Assembly: GCA_002292285.1 (NCBI GenBank)
Contig: DBBP01000008.1
Span: 571,876 to 635,875, forward strand
From: Proteobacteria bacterium UBA981
Lineage (GTDB): Bacteria > Pseudomonadota > Gammaproteobacteria > Ga0077536
DNA length: 64,000 nucleotides
Direction of reading: 5' to 3'
In this document: positions 1-8,380 of the stretch, one piece after another
How the letters are laid out: each line of letters begins with the position of its first letter
Numbering within the stretch: position 1 is the stretch's first letter
Position numbers and translations under genes: made by a program
Notes under the pieces: model-generated
Databases searched by the model: none
Told to the model about the DNA's origin: nothing
What the model saw: only the letters and a program-made list of their open reading frames with translations

Positions 1-1283
1 ACTTTGGCACCCAGATGCGTGTCTTTCGCGAAGTCACCGTGGCCCAGACCATGCTGAACGACCCGGCTACCGCCAGTCATGAAATTGAGCGCGTGCTGGC
101 CGCGGCCGATCGGTCGAAGCGCCCGGTGTATATCGAGATACCAAGGGATTGCGCCCACCTGGCCGTCACGACAGCCTTGACGCCCTCTCCGCCCCCCAAC
201 CTGCCCGCCGACCCCGCAACCCTCGCCGAGGCGCTTGAGGAGGCGCTGGCCATGCTCAATGCGGCGTCCAATCCTGTGCTTTTGCTTGGCGTTGAGATTC
301 ATCGCTTTGGCCTGCAGGACCGACTCATCCAATTTATCGGAAAATCCGGCATTTGCTTCGCCACAACCATAATGGGCAAATCTGTTGTCAACGAAGAACT
401 TCCTGGATTCGTTGGCGTCTACGCCGGTAGCCTGTCGAACGAAATGACACGCGCGGCAGTCGAGCAAAGTGATTGCGTGCTTAACCTGGGCGCAATGTTG
501 ACCGATCTCGACACCGGCATTTTTACCGCCAACCTCGACCCTGCGAAAATGATCCAGGCCTCGGCCAGTGGGTTGATCATCCGGCGCCACCACTACCTGG
601 GTATCGATCTCGCCACGTTTCTTGATGCTCTGAGGAGCGCGCCATTAAAAACGCGCCCACCACTTCCACCAAGTTGTCACGCGGGTGCAGCAACCTTCAC
701 CGCCGCTGCAGATACGGCCATTAGCGTTGAACGGGTCTTCGAGTGTCTCGATACCCATTTGTCTGAAGATATTGCCGTGGTCGCCGACCCGGGCGATTCA
801 TTGTTTGGTGCCATCGACCTGACTATTCACTCGCGCACCGAATTTGTCGCGTGCGCGTATTACGCATCGTTGGGGTTTGCTGTGCCTGCCGCAATTGCCA
901 TGCAGCTGGCCGAACCGGACTGGCGCCCATTGGTTCTCGTTGGTGACGGCGCTTTTCAAATGACCGGTCTCGAACTAACTACCGCCGCTCGTTATGGTTT
1001 GACGCCGATTGTTATCGTGATGGATAACTTCGGCTACGGCACTGAGCGCCCCATGCTTGACGGCGACTTCAACGATGTCCATCCGTGGCATGTCACCGTT
1101 ATCCCTGAGCTGATAGACAGTGGCGTGGCCTATTGGGCGGAAACCGAGGAACAGTTTCTCAACGCACTACATAGCGCACTCGGCGACCCCAATCAGCTCG
1201 TCATCATCCATGTCATCCTTGCCCAGAACGACATTTCGCCGGCGCTCGAGCGCCTGACCAACCAGCTGCGCGAACGCGTTTAA
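1..1283 (+). CDS. ThDP-dependent 2-keto acid decarboxylase-like enzyme, 5' truncated
   Basis: C-terminal ~427 residues of a thiamine diphosphate enzyme. The frame is already open at base 3, before the first Met at base 15, so the true start lies outside the window. Visible in order are the end of the PYR domain (RPVYIEIPRD), the central domain, and the PP domain with the Mg/ThDP motif beginning GDGAFQM and closing at Asn in MDNFGYGTE. The segment with GY.TE and FNDVHPW resembles pyruvate/indolepyruvate decarboxylases more than acetolactate synthases. Likely role: cytosolic nonoxidative decarboxylation of a 2-keto acid to an aldehyde. Substrate is not determinable because the catalytic N-terminus is missing. 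A 237-bp gap without a recognisable gene follows. Confidence 0.8.
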   Translation, partial: FGTQMRVFREVTVAQTMLNDPATASHEIERVLAAADRSKRPVYIEIPRDCAHLAVTTALTPSPPPNLPADPATLAEALEEALAMLNAASNPVLLLGVEIHRFGLQDRLIQFIGKSGICFATTIMGKSVVNEELPGFVGVYAGSLSNEMTRAAVEQSDCVLNLGAMLTDLDTGIFTANLDPAKMIQASASGLIIRRHHYLGIDLATFLDALRSAPLKTRPPLPPSCHAGAATFTAAADTAISVERVFECLDTHLSEDIAVVADPGDSLFGAIDLTIHSRTEFVACAYYASLGFAVPAAIAMQLAEPDWRPLVLVGDGAFQMTGLELTTAARYGLTPIVIVMDNFGYGTERPMLDGDFNDVHPWHVTVIPELIDSGVAYWAETEEQFLNALHSALGDPNQLVIIHVILAQNDISPALERLTNQLRERV

Positions 1284-1520
1284 GGGGCTCGTAAAAAAGT
1301 GAACGACGAGGATGGCGCAGGCCAAGGCGCGCGGTATTCTGGGTGCGCAAAACGCCGTGTGACGCAGCTATCGCCGGCGGCATCGCCTGTGTAGACACTC
1401 CCTAGCCAACCGGAAGGTTTCGATTGCACAAGAAGGAACCACCGAGCTGCGCTTTGCGTCCGACCTGAAGACATGCGAGATTAGCGCACACGACAAACCC
1501 TGCCCGCAGGAAAGCCACCG

Positions 1521-2411
1521 ATGAGTTTTGCCAAACCTGCTGACTTCGCCTACCCCTCGCAATTCGTCGAGGTCCTGGGTGCAAAAATGCATTACGTCGA
1601 GCACGGTGCCGGCGATCCTATATTGTTCTTACACGGTCAGCCGACCTGGTCGTACTTATGGCGCAACGTGATGCCCGAGCTGGACGGACGCGGGCGCATG
1701 ATTGCGGTCGATCTGATGGGCTATGGCATGTCAGAGAAACCGGATATCGCCTACGAGATGGCCGATCACGTCCGCTATCTGGACGCGTTTATCGAGACGC
1801 TGGAGCTCGACAATATCACCTTGGTGATTCATGACTGGGGATCTTTTTTTGGCTTCTACTACGCCCACCGCTATCCGGATAAAGTAAAAGCAATCGCATT
1901 CATGGAAGCCATCTTGTTCCCGGTGCCGAGCTACGACGCTTTCGAGCCGCAGATGCGCGAGTTTTTCCAAACCCTGCGTGCTTCCCAGGAAAATGCCGAA
2001 AACATGATGATCGACCAGAACCTGTTTATCGAGGCGGTATTACCTGCTGCGATTAACCGCCAGTTGAGCGTCTCAGAACACGACGCGTACCGCGCGCCGT
2101 GGCTGGAGAAGGCAAAGCGTAAAATCTTGTGTAAGTTTCCGCAGAACCTGTGTATTGGCGGCGAACCAAAAGTGATCAACGATATGCAGATGGCCTACAT
2201 GGAAAGTCTGCAAATTTCACCCAAGCCGAAGTTGCTACTTTACGCAACACCTGGCCTGCTGATACCCGAAGCTGTAGTGCAGTGGTGCCAGGCCAACTTA
2301 CCCAACTGCGATACTGTTCACGTTGGGCCGGGCACCCATTACATTCAGGAAGACAGCCCGGCTAGTATCGGCATCGCCATTAATGACTGGATGCAGACCA
2401 ACGGTCTGTAG
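1521..2411 (+). CDS. Haloalkane dehalogenase (HLD-II type alpha/beta hydrolase)
   Basis: 296-residue alpha/beta hydrolase expected to cleave carbon-halogen bonds hydrolytically in the cytoplasm, releasing halide and an alcohol. The catalytic triad can be placed: nucleophile Asp105 in HDWGS, acid Glu129 in FMEA (the HLD-II position, after strand 6) and base His273 in GTHYIQED. Trp106, next to the nucleophile, is one halide-stabilising residue. The second, normally Asn in HGNPT of HLD-II, is Gln40 here (HGQPTWSYLWRN). Length matches the family (~295-300). The ATG has a GCAGGAAAG ribosome site 6 bases upstream. The phosphatase-like gene starts 12 bp after the stop, so they are probably co-transcribed. 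An epoxide hydrolase is less likely given HDWGS and the Glu acid. Confidence 0.87.
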   Translation: MSFAKPADFAYPSQFVEVLGAKMHYVEHGAGDPILFLHGQPTWSYLWRNVMPELDGRGRMIAVDLMGYGMSEKPDIAYEMADHVRYLDAFIETLELDNITLVIHDWGSFFGFYYAHRYPDKVKAIAFMEAILFPVPSYDAFEPQMREFFQTLRASQENAENMMIDQNLFIEAVLPAAINRQLSVSEHDAYRAPWLEKAKRKILCKFPQNLCIGGEPKVINDMQMAYMESLQISPKPKLLLYATPGLLIPEAVVQWCQANLPNCDTVHVGPGTHYIQEDSPASIGIAINDWMQTNGL

Positions 2412-2423
2412 GAAGCACACATA

Positions 2424-2990
2424 ATGAAAACGTCGATTGCTTTGTTACTCAGCCTGTTCGCTTGCGTCAGCTTCGCCGAAGACGACAGCCTGTTTCAGTT
2501 AATGAACTACTACGAATACTCGGACAAGTTGATGTCTGCAGGACAACCTCTGCCCGAACAGTTCCCGAGCATCGCAGCAGCAGGCATTGAAACGGTCATC
2601 AATCTTGCTCCTCTGGACTCCCCCACCGCCGTGGCTGACGAAGCGAAAATTGTCGAAGGTCTTGGCATGCGCTACGTCTTCATTCCAGTCGACTGGGAAG
2701 CACCTCCGGTCGCAGATGTAGAACGCTTTCTCGCCGCGATGCAGGCCAACGAAGGCCGGCGGATCCTCGTTCACTGCATGGCGAATGCACGCGCCTCGGC
2801 ATTTACCTACCTGTATCGGGTGTTGCGCGCCGGCCATGACCGTACCGAAGCTGCTGCCACCATGGTGAGAATATGGGACATGAATCCGGGTTATGAACTG
2901 AAAATCGTCCCGCAGTGGCAAACACTGATCGAGGACGCATCCGCAACGCTGGCGACCTCCGGTCAGGACGCGTCGAGCCAGCCCCAGTAG
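2424..2990 (+). CDS. Exported protein tyrosine phosphatase-like protein
   Basis: 188 residues with a signal peptide (cleavage likely after Ala18 in SFA|ED), so periplasmic. The body resembles small dual-specificity/tyrosine phosphatases: an N-terminal SAGQPLPEQF segment, then the P-loop region VHCMANARASAF with Cys118. In classical enzymes the loop is C-x5-R; here Arg is one position early (Cys118, Arg123, Ser125), a variant I believe recurs in related marine proteins. Asp90 of VDW may be the general acid. Start supported by AGGAAG 8 bases upstream. It follows the dehalogenase by 12 bp. Substrate unknown; activity uncertain because of the shifted Arg. Confidence 0.7.
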   Translation: MKTSIALLLSLFACVSFAEDDSLFQLMNYYEYSDKLMSAGQPLPEQFPSIAAAGIETVINLAPLDSPTAVADEAKIVEGLGMRYVFIPVDWEAPPVADVERFLAAMQANEGRRILVHCMANARASAFTYLYRVLRAGHDRTEAAATMVRIWDMNPGYELKIVPQWQTLIEDASATLATSGQDASSQPQ

Positions 2991-3001
2991 TCGACAGTCA
3001 A

Positions 3002-3026
3002 TGCGCTGCCTGGCACTGGCAGCGCA
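3002..3026. terminator. Hairpin between convergent genes
   Basis: Nine-bp perfect stem (TGCGCTGCC / GGCAGCGCA) with a 7-base loop in the 49-bp gap between two converging genes. There is no T-tract, so it may act as a bidirectional stabilising or Rho-assisted end. Confidence 0.5.
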
Positions 3027-3039
3027 AATGCCGGCGCAA

Positions 3040-4611
3040 CTAATTCACTGCACGGTCCTGGTCGCCCCAGAACTGTGCACGAATCACTTTTTTGTCGGTT
3101 TTCCCGACCGCAGTTTTCGGGATTTCATCCCATAGCTCGATGGACTTCGGCGTTTTTACGCCACCGAGTTTCTCTGCTACGCGTTCGATTATTTGGGCAG
3201 CGCTGATATGCGCGCCATCAGCCAGCACCACTACTGCTTTGATCGATTCCCCCCAGCGCTCATCTGGAACGCCGATAACGGCGCACTCGAGTACCTCTGG
3301 CAAAGCCAGAATCGGAGTTTCCACCTCTGTGGCAAAAACGTTAAAGCCACCGGTAATAATCATGTCCTTCTTGCGGTCGACAATGTATAAAAAATTGTCA
3401 TCATCGAGATAGCCAATGTCGCCGGTGTGATGCCAGCCAAACTCACGCGCCTCTGCAGTAGCCTCTGGCTTCTCGAAATAACCGGGCGTGACTAATGGAC
3501 CCCGGCAGCAAATTTCTCCGCGCTCGCCGATTGCCAATTCGTTGCCATCGCTATCCAGAATCGCGACCTGAGTACACGACGTGACTTTGCCGCAGCTGCG
3601 CAGACGCTCAGGATGGTCCCCCGCCGCTGCAGCAGCCACCAACTCAGGTTCAAGCATGGCTATCAGCATCGGTGCTTCTGCCTGCCCGTAGCACTGGCAC
3701 ACAACTGGTCCGAACACGTCGATACCGCGCCGGAACTTGTCGGGCGACACGGGCGCAGCGGCAATCAGGATTTGGCGCAGGCTGGAGCAGTCGTAGCGCG
3801 ACACATCCGGGTGGTCGAGTAGCGCGTAGTACGCTGTTGGTGGCAGAAAAATATGCGTTACGCGATGTGCCTCGATCGCTTCCAACACTGCGCGAGCATC
3901 AAAGCCCGCGTGCACAACGGTTGTCCCGCCCTCGGCTGCAAACAGACCAATGATCAGACCCGCTGCATGCGTGATAGGCGCAACCGCGAGGTGGACAATG
4001 TCCTCGGTGCGCACACCGACGTAATGCTTCAGCCCCAATTCGAACGTTGCGACGATGTTTTGATTGGAGATTTCCACCCCTTTGGATGGACCAGTCGTAC
4101 CGCCCGTCGGCCAGCGAGAGAAAATCACATCGGCGGCACCGTAGGGATCGGACCAATCGGGTATTGGGTGGTCGCGTCCGGCTGCACAAAAACTCGCCAG
4201 AGACGTGTGCCCGGCTAGATCTGCGTCAAAGCACACCGCCCCCTTTAGCTCAGGTAATTGCGCGATCACCTGCTCGGCCTGTTGGGCCACCGCGCTTGAG
4301 AAAAACAGCCAGCGAGTCCGCACGTAAGCCGTGTATTCGGCGTTGCTCTGTGCAGAATTTCGCACATTGACCGGCACCCAGGCGCCGCCGGCAGCATTGC
4401 TCGCAAACACGCAAATAACCGCCATTGGGTCGTTGGGTGAATACACCGCAATAGAATCGCCCACTTCGAAACCAGCCGCATAAAGTCCCTGCCCGAGGGC
4501 GGTTATCAGTTGTTCGGCGTCAGCGAAACTGAAGCGCGAGTCGTCGCCAAGCAGAAAAGTGCGTTCTGGGTTCTTACGCACACCGCGCCGGAAGTAATCA
4601 ATGGGTCGCAT
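3040..4611 (-). CDS. Acyl-CoA synthetase (AMP-forming, fatty-acid/aryl CoA ligase family)
   Basis: 523-residue ANL-superfamily ligase, cytosolic or membrane-associated, expected to activate a carboxylic acid to its CoA thioester via an acyl-adenylate. Seen: the P-loop PTGGTTGPSKG, the adenylate-binding CYGQAEAP segment, the hinge HTGDIGYLDDD and DRKKDMIITGG, and the C-terminal lysine in PKTAVGKTDKK. Length is normal for the family. It is divergent from the SnoaL-like gene. It could feed the beta-oxidation enzymes elsewhere in the window. Substrate chain type cannot be read from sequence. Confidence 0.88.
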   Translation of the reverse strand: MRPIDYFRRGVRKNPERTFLLGDDSRFSFADAEQLITALGQGLYAAGFEVGDSIAVYSPNDPMAVICVFASNAAGGAWVPVNVRNSAQSNAEYTAYVRTRWLFFSSAVAQQAEQVIAQLPELKGAVCFDADLAGHTSLASFCAAGRDHPIPDWSDPYGAADVIFSRWPTGGTTGPSKGVEISNQNIVATFELGLKHYVGVRTEDIVHLAVAPITHAAGLIIGLFAAEGGTTVVHAGFDARAVLEAIEAHRVTHIFLPPTAYYALLDHPDVSRYDCSSLRQILIAAAPVSPDKFRRGIDVFGPVVCQCYGQAEAPMLIAMLEPELVAAAAAGDHPERLRSCGKVTSCTQVAILDSDGNELAIGERGEICCRGPLVTPGYFEKPEATAEAREFGWHHTGDIGYLDDDNFLYIVDRKKDMIITGGFNVFATEVETPILALPEVLECAVIGVPDERWGESIKAVVVLADGAHISAAQIIERVAEKLGGVKTPKSIELWDEIPKTAVGKTDKKVIRAQFWGDQDRAVN

Positions 4612-4782
4612 GCACGCGTCTCAAACAGTAGGAAACAGGGGGCGAGGCAGGCTTTCAACTGCGCGCCTGGCGCCGAACTTATCCTCGCCGCAAATATGCG
4701 GCTTGGCAAGTCGCGATACACCATGTCGGGGAGGCATAATGGCCGAACATAAGCGCGTGTTGACTCACCAGGAGTATGAATT

Positions 4783-5175
4783 TTGAGTACGCAGGAAAAC
4801 AAAGCATTGGTCACCCGATTCTGGGAAGCTTTTTCAAAGAGTGATTTCGCGACCGCGACCGCAATGCTCACAGAAGACGCCACTTGGTGGGTGGCAGGCG
4901 CGACCGTACTATCTGGCACCTACACCAAACCGGAGGTCATTGAGTTGTTCGGCAACGTGGGTGAGTCCGCTCCGAACGGCATCAGCGTCACCCCGAAGCT
5001 CCTCACGGCTGAAGATGACCGGGTATCCATGGAGGCTGTCTCGTACGGCGAGATCAATACCGGCAAAACTTACGAAAACATCTATCACTTTATGTTCGTG
5101 TGCCGGGACGGAAAAATCTGCGCCGTGCGCGAGTATCTCGATACGGAACACGTCACCGATGTTTTCGGTACCTAG
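4783..5175 (+). CDS. SnoaL-like / NTF2-fold protein
   Basis: 130 residues with the pattern of the nuclear-transport-factor-2-like fold: an N-terminal helix (VTRFWEAFSKSDFATATAMLTEDATWWVAG) followed by strands. The WWV motif and a YHFMFVCRDGKI segment are typical of ketosteroid isomerase-related or SnoaL-like proteins. Function is unknown; such proteins serve as isomerases, hydrolases or ligand-binding partners. The start is a TTG preceded by CAGGAG about 9 bases upstream; the nearby ATG at 4776 is out of frame. The flavin monooxygenase begins 69 bp downstream, possibly in the same operon. Confidence 0.72.
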   Translation: MSTQENKALVTRFWEAFSKSDFATATAMLTEDATWWVAGATVLSGTYTKPEVIELFGNVGESAPNGISVTPKLLTAEDDRVSMEAVSYGEINTGKTYENIYHFMFVCRDGKICAVREYLDTEHVTDVFGT

Positions 5176-5244
5176 CACTGGCCGGCTTGTTCGCGTTGAG
5201 GGCGCGAATCGACTGATGGTTCACCGCTGTCCTGCGGGCCGGAC

Positions 5245-6432
5245 ATGCACGCCATGATAGGAATCCCGGTCGCCATTGTCGGTGCCGGGATCGGTGGCCT
5301 GACGGCGGCGTTGTGCCTCGCGCAACGTGGTTTCAAGGTCACGGTCTACGAGCAGGCCAGCGCGTTGAGCGAGATTGGGGCGGGCGTCCACCTTAGTCCC
5401 AATGGCATGAAAGTGATGCGCGCGTTGGGCCTTGAAAACGCACTCGAGGAGGTCGCAGCGCATCCACGTGCGATTTCGACACGCGACTACGCGAGCGGCG
5501 AACCGAATTTCGAAGGCCCACTGGATGAAGCGTTCCGGGAGCGCTTCGGCGCGGCCTTTTATAGTTTTCATCGGGCCGATTTACACGCGGTGCTGACGCG
5601 TGCCGCGCACGCGAGCAACGAAATCAGCATCGAACTGAATGCCCGCGCCAGTGCTGTTACAAGTGCTGAAGCCCACGTCGAAATCGCCTTTGCGGACGGA
5701 CGAAGCGTTGACACGCACTGCGCCATCGCCGCCGACGGCGTTCACTCGGCGGTACGAGAATCACTATTCGGCGCCCTTGGCACGAAATTCACCGGCCATG
5801 TCGCTTATCGCGGACTGGTGGAACGTAGCGAACTCGCTGAAGGTCTGGTGGAGGACAAGCTCAACATCTGGGTGGGTCCCGGCAAACACGTGGTGGCCTA
5901 CCCGGTCAGACGTGGCGAACTCATCAACTATGTTGCACTGGTCGAAGAAGACGGCTGGGACGATGAATCGTGGACGACCCTCGCCGACGCCAATACATTG
6001 CAGGCGACTTTCGCCGGTTGGAACGACACGGTGAGGACCCTGGTGGGTCGTACCTTGCGTGGCCAATGTTACAAATGGGCGCTGCTGGGCCGCGACCCGA
6101 TGCCGAGTTGGTCGCGCGGCAATACCACGCTGCTGGGCGACGCCGCGCATCCGATGGTGCCCTATCTGGCCCAGGGCGCTGTCATGGCGATTGAAGATGC
6201 TTGGGCAGTTGCAGGTTGCCTTGCTGGCGCAGACGACTGCGCCGCCGCCTTCCAACGCTACGAAGATGAGCGCATTCAACGCACCACCGCGATTCAGGCT
6301 GCTGCCTGGGAACAGGGACGCCTGAATCACGCCGTTGGGCGCGAAGGCGATGATGAGACATTTCGCGGCGGTGGCTTTGCTGAACCGGCGTGGATCTACG
6401 GTTACGACGTCGTCGACCTGTTTCCCATATAA
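5245..6432 (+). CDS. FAD-dependent monooxygenase (salicylate hydroxylase-like)
   Basis: 395-residue class A flavoprotein hydroxylase. Rossmann motif GAGIGGLTAALCLAQRG near the N-terminus, the DG motif in IAADGVHSAVRES, and the second FAD motif LLGDAAHPMVPYLAQGA. The family hydroxylates aromatic rings with NAD(P)H and oxygen. Closest by motif to salicylate/6-hydroxynicotinate 3-monooxygenases. An alternative start (ATG at 5254) would shorten it by three residues. It sits behind the SnoaL-like gene on the same strand. Substrate unknown. Confidence 0.85.
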   Translation: MHAMIGIPVAIVGAGIGGLTAALCLAQRGFKVTVYEQASALSEIGAGVHLSPNGMKVMRALGLENALEEVAAHPRAISTRDYASGEPNFEGPLDEAFRERFGAAFYSFHRADLHAVLTRAAHASNEISIELNARASAVTSAEAHVEIAFADGRSVDTHCAIAADGVHSAVRESLFGALGTKFTGHVAYRGLVERSELAEGLVEDKLNIWVGPGKHVVAYPVRRGELINYVALVEEDGWDDESWTTLADANTLQATFAGWNDTVRTLVGRTLRGQCYKWALLGRDPMPSWSRGNTTLLGDAAHPMVPYLAQGAVMAIEDAWAVAGCLAGADDCAAAFQRYEDERIQRTTAIQAAAWEQGRLNHAVGREGDDETFRGGGFAEPAWIYGYDVVDLFPI

Positions 6433-6478
6433 ACGGGTTAGCCGTGCCGAACTGCCCGACTACACCGCCATCTCAAGG

Positions 6479-8197
6479 TCACCCGTGCTCCTGCCACCAA
6501 CGCTGAACTGACGTATTCACGTCAACCGCGTGGAAGCGCGCTACCTGATTGCTCGGCGCCAGTGCCTCTTCATAGAAAAAAGCCGGCAGCTCATCGTCCT
6601 CTACGGTAAACCCGGCAGTCGCATTGAATTCATTCTCATAGCGTAAGGTTTCGCGTCCCAGTTCGTGGAAGAACTCCGGTCCGAGGTGCGTGCCATGCGC
6701 ATCATTCATCAGGCCAACGATCATCTCTATGTTGACGTTAGTGACGGACCGCCCGAACACACACAGGCCGAGCGAATCAGCCGTTGCGCACAAGGTCTGC
6801 ATCTCCATGCTGACATCAACCAGTTCATCGATATCCTTGCCGCTGCATTCATACTTAGCCGCATTGCCGGTGGTGTGATCAGCGCCCTGGGCCGTTAACA
6901 TCATCGAAATCCCCGTCACCTCAATCACACGCGGATCGTAAGCACTAATACCCTGCCGCTTAATCACCGGCACGCGGTGCATTTTGTAGTGTGCGCCGAC
7001 GGCAGCAGTGCCCTGCGCCCACAACTTACCGTTCGCTGTGCCGGCGCGAATCTCATCGAGCGCGCTGGCGAGAAACTCCACATCGCCGAATTCCGCCAAT
7101 CCGGCATCGAGTAATACCCCCAGCATGGCACCCGTCTCGATAGTATCGATACCTAAATCATTGGCATGCCAATTAAGCCGGGCTAAATCGTCTGGATCGG
7201 TCAAGCCGCAGTTCGTGCCCATTAAACCCAGCGTTTCGTACTCTACCGGCGAGACCATTTCTTCGCCGTCCGCATCCACATAGACGTTACTGCATTCGAT
7301 CATGCAACCCGGCATACACGCGTGAGACGTAATGCCGCCGCGCTCCAGGTTGCGCGCGCGAATGTGTTCGCCACCCATTTTCAACGGACCATCAGCCGGG
7401 TCGACCTGGCGCCCCGAGGTAAAGTTGTTCACCGGCAGCCCGCCAACATAATTGGTGTAGTCACCCATCATCGCCGTGCCATAGTCCTTCAGTGCGGTAA
7501 TGGCATCATCGGCGCGGAGTTTCTTGCCGTACTCCTTAATGCCTTTCAGGAGTTTCTTACGGTCATGAAATTCCGGCATCTTGTCGAGTTCAAGCACAAC
7601 AGCTTTGACTTTCTTCGCCCCCATCACCGCGCCCACGCCACCGCGTGCGGCCAGCCGAGCCGGCCGCTGGTCCGTATCGCTCATCGCGATGCCGGCCAGC
7701 ACGCCACCGTATTCACCGACCGGCCCGCAGATAGCGAGGCTGACTTTCTTGCCGTAACACGCATGCAGCAGTTCCGCACATTCGAAATTGCCCTTGCCCA
7801 TATAGGGCCCGGCGTCGTCCCAGCGCAAAGTGCCGTCCTTGCCGATGTAGAGCACCGCCCACGCATCGAGCGCACCATAAAAAGTAAAACCGGCGAGGCC
7901 CAGCTGGCCCATGGCGAGGCCGAAGGAACCGCCGGCGTTCGCTTCTTTAACGCCGCCGGTCAAAGGACTTTTACAGCCCACACTGGTGCGGTTTGCATTC
8001 GAAAAACTGCTGCCGGCGAACGGCCCGGCGGAAAAAATCAGTGGATTATCCGGCCCCAGCGGATCGACCTGGCCAACGTTCAGCTCGACCAGCGTCTTGG
8101 CAATTAAATACCGCCCGGCACGGATGTTTTGCTCGCCGTTGAATGCTTCCTCACGGACATGCTTGTTGTTCAGGTCGATGTGAAGGTATTTACGCAT
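6479..8197 (-). CDS. Aldehyde:ferredoxin oxidoreductase (tungsten/molybdopterin AOR family)
   Basis: 572-residue AOR-family protein, expected to bind a tungsto- or molybdo-bispterin and one [4Fe-4S] cluster and to oxidise aldehydes to acids (or the reverse) with a low-potential carrier. Seen: N-terminal MRKYLHIDL, the cluster cysteines C-x3-C-x3-C in CMPGCMIEC, and the distal Cys in DSLGLCVFG. The frame stays open to 8311, but ATG at 8197 is chosen because GAGGAA lies 6 bases upstream and the family starts here. Length slightly below the archaeal ~605. No ferredoxin or pterin-synthesis gene is adjacent. It is divergent from the amidohydrolase. Confidence 0.9.
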   Translation of the reverse strand: MRKYLHIDLNNKHVREEAFNGEQNIRAGRYLIAKTLVELNVGQVDPLGPDNPLIFSAGPFAGSSFSNANRTSVGCKSPLTGGVKEANAGGSFGLAMGQLGLAGFTFYGALDAWAVLYIGKDGTLRWDDAGPYMGKGNFECAELLHACYGKKVSLAICGPVGEYGGVLAGIAMSDTDQRPARLAARGGVGAVMGAKKVKAVVLELDKMPEFHDRKKLLKGIKEYGKKLRADDAITALKDYGTAMMGDYTNYVGGLPVNNFTSGRQVDPADGPLKMGGEHIRARNLERGGITSHACMPGCMIECSNVYVDADGEEMVSPVEYETLGLMGTNCGLTDPDDLARLNWHANDLGIDTIETGAMLGVLLDAGLAEFGDVEFLASALDEIRAGTANGKLWAQGTAAVGAHYKMHRVPVIKRQGISAYDPRVIEVTGISMMLTAQGADHTTGNAAKYECSGKDIDELVDVSMEMQTLCATADSLGLCVFGRSVTNVNIEMIVGLMNDAHGTHLGPEFFHELGRETLRYENEFNATAGFTVEDDELPAFFYEEALAPSNQVARFHAVDVNTSVQRWWQEHG

Positions 8198-8337
8198 AAA
8201 GTGTTCCTCGGGCGGCGGCTTGATTTGCTCGAGATTATACCGTCCTCGATTACGTATATTCGCGCGCGAAAGCGTCACCACCAGCCCACACGAAGCCTGG
8301 TTATTCACCAACCGGGCAATGCAATGCGAAAAGTGCC

Positions 8338-8343
8338 TATACT
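8338..8343 (+). promoter_or_regulatory. Candidate -10 element TATACT
   Basis: TATACT lies 37 bp before the amidohydrolase ATG in the 183-bp divergent region. No convincing -35 hexamer is visible at 17 bp, so this is a weak call. Confidence 0.3.
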
Positions 8344-8380
8344 GAAAATGCGCCCTGCCGGCGCGATGGGGAGAACAACT

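Noticed and set aside
1284..1520. Possible relation of this gap to the 25.7-kb direct repeat (shared GAACGACGAG-like string)
   Set aside because: Only one short string agrees; the rest does not align by eye.
1521..2411. Epoxide hydrolase as an alternative for the alpha/beta hydrolase
   Set aside because: HDWGS, the Glu after strand 6 and the GTHYIQED His block are dehalogenase-like, although Gln40 leaves some doubt.
7322..8107. 261-codon plus-strand open frame within the AOR gene
   Set aside because: Antisense to a clear AOR protein with full motifs; no domain or ribosome site of its own.
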